Below, one piece after another: positions 60,901 to 64,000 of a stretch of 64,000 nucleotides of DNA (position 1 is the first letter of the stretch; each line of letters begins with the position of its first letter). The position numbers and the translations under genes are program-made. The stretch spans positions 13,952,701-14,016,700 of the forward strand of contig OZ038450.1 in assembly GCA_964036195.1 (NCBI GenBank), in the 5' to 3' direction. This stretch comes from Sphaerolaimus hirsutus (Eukaryota > Nematoda > Chromadorea > Monhysterida > Sphaerolaimidae). The notes under the pieces were generated by a model that did not search any database, was not told the DNA's origin, and worked only from the letters and a program-made list of their open reading frames with translations.

Positions 60901-63245
60901 CGGAAAATTTGTGTGAGGACGCGTCGGTACGTTTTAAATGATATTTGAGGCATCCAATTAGGGTTCAAACGATATGACTTTTCGATATCGATATTCGATA
61001 TTTTTTCAAATTTTTCGATATCGATATTCGATATTTTTTTCTGAAACTCGATATTCGATATCGATACGATATGGAACCTCGATATCGATATTCGATATTG
61101 AAAAATGGTCGATATTCGATATTTCGATATTCGATATTGCGATATGCTTTTGGTATAGCAAGGCATATTTCAAGTGGCATATTGTATTTTCATGTGGTTG
61201 CACACATGTTTAATCATCTCTTTACTGAAATTTGAATGGTGCAAGTGATTTTAACAAGCTTTACATCACTCAATGGTAGAAAATAGAAGAAAAACATGAT
61301 GAATCAAAGTGTATCAGACAAATAACAATTGGTAGATATTACAGTTCATCTTAATCTAATTGCTTAAGGGCATGTTGCACAAAAAAGTATTTCAGCGTTT
61401 TCTGGCTTCAAATTTAGCACTCCAACAACAAAGACATTATAAATACTGTACTTTTACTCATCAAATACAATACTATAAGCACATCAGATCAACCATAAAC
61501 ATCTCAAAATGAAAATGAAAAGTAAATTTGGGGACACAATACAGGTTCGATATATCGAAAAAATGGTCGATATTCGATATTTTTTCAAAGTTTTCGATAT
61601 CGATATTCGATATTTTTTCAAAATTTTCGATATCGATATTCGATATTAAAAAATGGTCGATATGCGATATTCGATATTCGATACGATATATCGTTTGAAC
61701 CCTACATCCAATTCTAAAATTCGATTATTCCAAAATATGTTTATTTCGAGTTAGGCCCGGAAACATCATCTGGGGCTACTCCCGCACATTTTCCATTTTT
61801 TTGGATTATTAGACGCAAAATTAGACGCCTCATTTATAATATCCCATTGGTTCAAAGTTCCGTGTAGTCATTTTATCAATAGATAACTATTTCCCACAGC
61901 TACTGTACAATGTAATACAGTGCATTGCATACGGTTTGATGGCTCTGCTCATCATGCGTCTAAAATTGTTTTGGACACCGCATTTGTGCTTGTGTGCTGC
62001 CACGCTTGCGTCTTCATACGTGCGTTTGCATTTTGTTTTCGTTGTGTTAACTAGAGTTATTCAAATAAATATACTCTATTAGGGAATCAGATTTGGAGCT
62101 GTAGGTGGTTCATGGATTATAAAATACCTTTTATTGAAGCATACATTGTTAATAGTGATACGGGTCCACTATGTAGGATTTTTCAAGTGACATTACAGAA
62201 TTAGAGGTTTACAAAAATCAAAAATTGATACAATACCTTAATATATAAAAGGTCGAAACAACGGCTCAATATAAAATATATAACTCAAAATATGTATTCA
62301 CGTGAAATGGGTGAAAAAACGACCATTATAGCTCGCTCGCTGGGTCAGCAGAGATCGTGTGCGCTTCCTTTGGCACCGTGCCAGCTGTGTAGCCCTGATC
62401 GCCATGATGGCCGTACAGGGCTGGGGAAATTTGAATGAACAGTGGAACATCGTTGGAGAGTACTCAAATGTGCCCCTGGAGCAGCTGCTCGATTGGGTTG
62501 TGATGCACACACCGAAAAATGCCGTTTTTGCTGGCACCATGCCAACTATGGCCAATCTTAAATTGTCCACTGGGCGTCCGATCGCCATGCATCCGCATTA
62601 CGAAGATGTAGGCTTGAGGTTAGATATTTTGTGACCTAAGTGACATATTAAGTATTATCGGTAGCTTTGGAGCAAGATATAATTTTTATTAAATTCAAGC
62701 TAGGCCAGTGGTATTTTCTTTTAGACTATAAGAATGCTTTTACAGGGTGTAGAAAGCAGAAAAGGGATAAAACGCGACCCCCCCCCCAAACTCTATAGAG
62801 CTCTGCCGCACTGTACATGTAAACATATCACCATTTTCACTCAAAATTTCGCGAAAAAAAATTTAAATTTCCAGAGAGCGTGTGATGAAGTCCTACTCCG
62901 TATTCAGCAGAAAGCCGCCCATGGAAGTATACAAAACGCTGAAAACTATGGGAATTGACTATTACATTTTCGAGTATCAGTGGTGCTTCAAGAACCCCGA
63001 GAAGTTTGTTTTTTTAATATTTTTTTCTGAGCAGAGATAATGCGTTTTCTTCGTTTCACAGCGAAAAGTGCAGCATCATTGGCTCGTTTGATCGAATGGA
63101 CCCTGAAAATATCGACAGGCAACCATTTTGTGATTTGGTGCATAACGGCGCGGATGTGCACCCGTTCAAAAAGTTATACTCGAATGACGTGTACACTGTG
63201 TTGAAACTTCCCGATGAAAAGATCGTTGATGCAATCGAGAGATAA
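57813..63245 (+). CDS. DPY19L1: DPY19-like C-mannosyltransferase, 16 exons
   Basis: Sixteen exons join in phase to about 702 residues, the family size. DPY19 enzymes are multi-pass ER membrane proteins that transfer mannose from dolichol-phosphate-mannose to tryptophan in WxxW motifs. Visible family blocks: a basic cytosolic N-terminus ([13 protein letters not shown]); the first luminal loop [20 protein letters not shown] then [46 protein letters not shown] segments; [25 protein letters not shown]; and the luminal C-terminal domain with [30 protein letters not shown] and [10 protein letters not shown]. The blocks resemble DPY19L1/L2 (C. elegans dpy-19) more than L3. A short intron at about 59847-59921 and the end of exon 1 are the uncertain points. 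MITEs occupy two introns. Confidence 0.92.
58023..58135 (+). CDS. DPY19L1: DPY19-like exon 2
   Basis: Acceptor ATGTGCAG, donor GAAATG|GTATGT. It encodes [15 protein letters not shown] and [16 protein letters not shown], the conserved first luminal loop. Confidence 0.9.
58215..58352 (+). CDS. DPY19L1: DPY19-like exon 3
   Basis: Acceptor AATTGCAG, donor CCAGAG|GTTATA. It encodes [16 protein letters not shown] and [13 protein letters not shown]. Confidence 0.93.
58580..58700 (+). CDS. DPY19L1: DPY19-like exon 4
   Basis: Acceptor TTTTTGCAG, donor GAAG|GTATGT. It encodes [17 protein letters not shown] and [13 protein letters not shown]. Confidence 0.92.
58774..58867 (+). CDS. DPY19L1: DPY19-like exon 5
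   Basis: It encodes [18 protein letters not shown] and [10 protein letters not shown], a membrane segment; donor TTGAG|GTTAGA. Confidence 0.9.
59096..59245 (+). CDS. DPY19L1: DPY19-like exon 6
   Basis: Acceptor CTTTTTAG, donor GTCAA|GTTAGC. It encodes [20 protein letters not shown], a strongly conserved block, then a membrane segment. Confidence 0.93.
59321..59393 (+). CDS. DPY19L1: DPY19-like exon 7
   Basis: Acceptor CATTTCAG, donor TGGCAG|GTGTGT. It encodes [17 protein letters not shown] and IYMMFWQ. Confidence 0.85.
59583..59687 (+). CDS. DPY19L1: DPY19-like exon 8
   Basis: Acceptor GCTTTCAG, donor CTTTTG|GTTCGT. It encodes [20 protein letters not shown] and [12 protein letters not shown]. 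Confidence 0.9.
59760..59846 (+). CDS. DPY19L1: DPY19-like exon 9
   Basis: It encodes [19 protein letters not shown] and FFSSVITFL. The end is provisional: the frame stays open to 60056, but a 66-75 bp intron ending at 59921 brings the length into line with the family. Confidence 0.65.
59922..60056 (+). CDS. DPY19L1: DPY19-like exon 10
   Basis: Acceptor TTAATTCAG, donor GATGAT|GTGAGC. It encodes [12 protein letters not shown] and [20 protein letters not shown]. Confidence 0.75.
60131..60232 (+). CDS. DPY19L1: DPY19-like exon 11
   Basis: It encodes [19 protein letters not shown] and [15 protein letters not shown] between CTACAG and CTGCAG|GTCTGT. Confidence 0.92.
60289..60550. mobile_element. 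hAT-like MITE with CGGGAT-word arms (copy 4)
   Basis: Ends TAAGGTTCAAACGGGATTGA and ATCCCGTTTGAACCCTT, exact duplication GTACATCT (60281-60288 and 60551-60558). It lies in the intron between DPY19-like exons 11 and 12, and lacks the long central sequence of copies 1-3. Confidence 0.9.
60783..60926 (+). CDS. DPY19L1: DPY19-like exon 12
   Basis: Acceptor TTTTTCAG, donor GCGTCG|GTACGT. It encodes [19 protein letters not shown] and CEDAS. Confidence 0.88.
60946..61832. mobile_element. TGAGGC-family element, interrupted, in a DPY19-like intron
   Basis: TGAGGCATCCAAT at the left, AATTAGACGCCTCA at the right, with GAGTTAGGCCCGGAAAC inside as in 46292-46923. Split by 60959-61704. Confidence 0.65.
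60959..61704. mobile_element. hAT-like MITE with CGATAT-word arms (copy 2)
   Basis: Ends TAGGGTTCAAACGATATGAC and ATATCGTTTGAACCCTA, exact duplication CATCCAAT (60951-60958 and 61705-61712). Confidence 0.93.
61900..62019 (+). CDS. DPY19L1: DPY19-like exon 13
   Basis: Acceptor TTCCCACAG, donor TCATAC|GTGCGT. It encodes [20 protein letters not shown] and [20 protein letters not shown]. Confidence 0.9.
62332..62618 (+). CDS. DPY19L1: DPY19-like exon 14, luminal domain
   Basis: Acceptor ATTATAG, donor TTGAG|GTTAGA. It encodes [34 protein letters not shown] and [17 protein letters not shown]. Confidence 0.95.
62875..63003 (+). CDS. DPY19L1: DPY19-like exon 15
   Basis: Acceptor AATTTCCAG, donor GAGAA|GTTTGT. 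It encodes [20 protein letters not shown] and [15 protein letters not shown]. Confidence 0.92.
63062..63245 (+). CDS. DPY19L1: DPY19-like exon 16, C-terminus
   Basis: Acceptor TTTCACAG. It encodes [20 protein letters not shown] and [16 protein letters not shown], ending AIER and TAA. Confidence 0.93.
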
Positions 63246-64000
63246 TAACATTGGTAGGACGGATTTCTGGACCAAGGTTGGCAAAATCTCAGGAAAAAAT
63301 AAAAATAAAATAAAAATAAAATGGAATATTCAAGAATAAAATAAAATAAAATAAAATGGAAAATTTAAGAATAAAAATAAAAATTGTATAAAAAATCGAA
63401 TTTTTGTAAAATTTTTGTAAAATTGTATAAAAATTCATATTTTTGTAAAATTTTATCTCATTGCTTCAGTCTCTACCTGTTTATTCATGGATCTGGGGGC
63501 AGTCCCAAGCATTGTAAAGTGTCAAATGTCATGTAAAATGTCATGCAAAGTGTCAATTGTCATGACAAATGTTAAGTAAAGTGTAAAATTGTCATGGCAT
63601 GTAAGTATCAATTGTCAAGCAAATTGTGTTCAAATCTCATGTTTTATTTTGAAATCTTATGTTTTGTATCCAAATTATGTTGTTGTTGACTCCAAATCTT
63701 ATGTGAACATTTGGATACAAAAAGATAAGATTTGGATATAAAACATACTATGGATACAAAAACATAAGATTTGGATACACAATTTACACTTTGCATGACA
63801 TTTTTCTAACAATTGCCACTTTGCTTGAAATTTTACATGACACTTGACATTTTGCATGACAATTGATACTTTACTTTACATTTGTCATGACAATTGACAC
63901 TTTGCATGACATTTTACAAATGTGCCCAGCACACTCCAGTAGTCCTTCTACTGAAAATGCAAACCATTATTATCAATAATCGTAACTTTACACTTGCAGC
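63246..64000. other. 3' flank of the DPY19-like gene and truncated hAT-like element
   Basis: Twenty-six bases after the stop, a second AAAATA-arm element begins at about 63272 (AAGGTTGGCAAAATCTCAGG) and runs to the window end. It repeats the order of 24327-25427, including the GGGGGCAGTCCCAAGC palindrome at 63493. Confidence 0.75.

Overview
This is genomic DNA of an intron-rich metazoan, probably an invertebrate; I cannot name the species. The evidence is four animal genes with GT-AG introns whose spliced frames agree in phase: an ANKRD16-like ankyrin protein, a CP2/LSF (TFCP2-type) transcription factor, the ABC-F ATPase ABCF2 and a DPY19-like C-mannosyltransferase. Exons are GC-richer than the AT-rich surroundings. 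There are no prokaryotic operons, rRNA genes or CRISPR arrays that I can see. All homology calls come from recalled family sequences, not from a search. Layout: 171-1342 (minus) holds the first three exons of ANKRD16, whose 3' part lies beyond the left edge. 1343-9230 is intergenic and filled with repeats. 9231-35210 (minus) is the TFCP2-like gene, 17 predicted coding exons with one 13.7 kb intron. 35211-48169 is intergenic and contains a four-deep nest of mobile elements. 48170-57085 (minus) is ABCF2 in 12 exons. A 727 bp gap separates it from the divergently transcribed DPY19-like gene (57813-63245, plus, 16 exons), so the two probably share a bidirectional promoter. 63246-64000 starts another repeat that runs off the window. 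The four genes have unrelated housekeeping or regulatory roles (translation quality control, transcription, ribosome biogenesis, ER glycosylation) and I see no functional cluster. The remaining DNA is dominated by non-autonomous, palindromic DNA transposons. At least fifteen have exact 8 bp target-site duplications and ends of the type TAGGG, CAGGG, TAGTGATG or CAGAGTTG, which is hAT-like. Their arms are built from different short words (CGGGAT, CGATAT, GAACC, AAAATA, GCGCCA, TACGGT), while several share one internal core. No transposase ORF was found. The most unusual observation is that two introns in unrelated genes (30912-31105 in the TFCP2-like gene and 55276-55466 in ABCF2) are related from first to last base and consist of a hairpin element, which is what an introner-like element would produce; related copies also lie outside introns.
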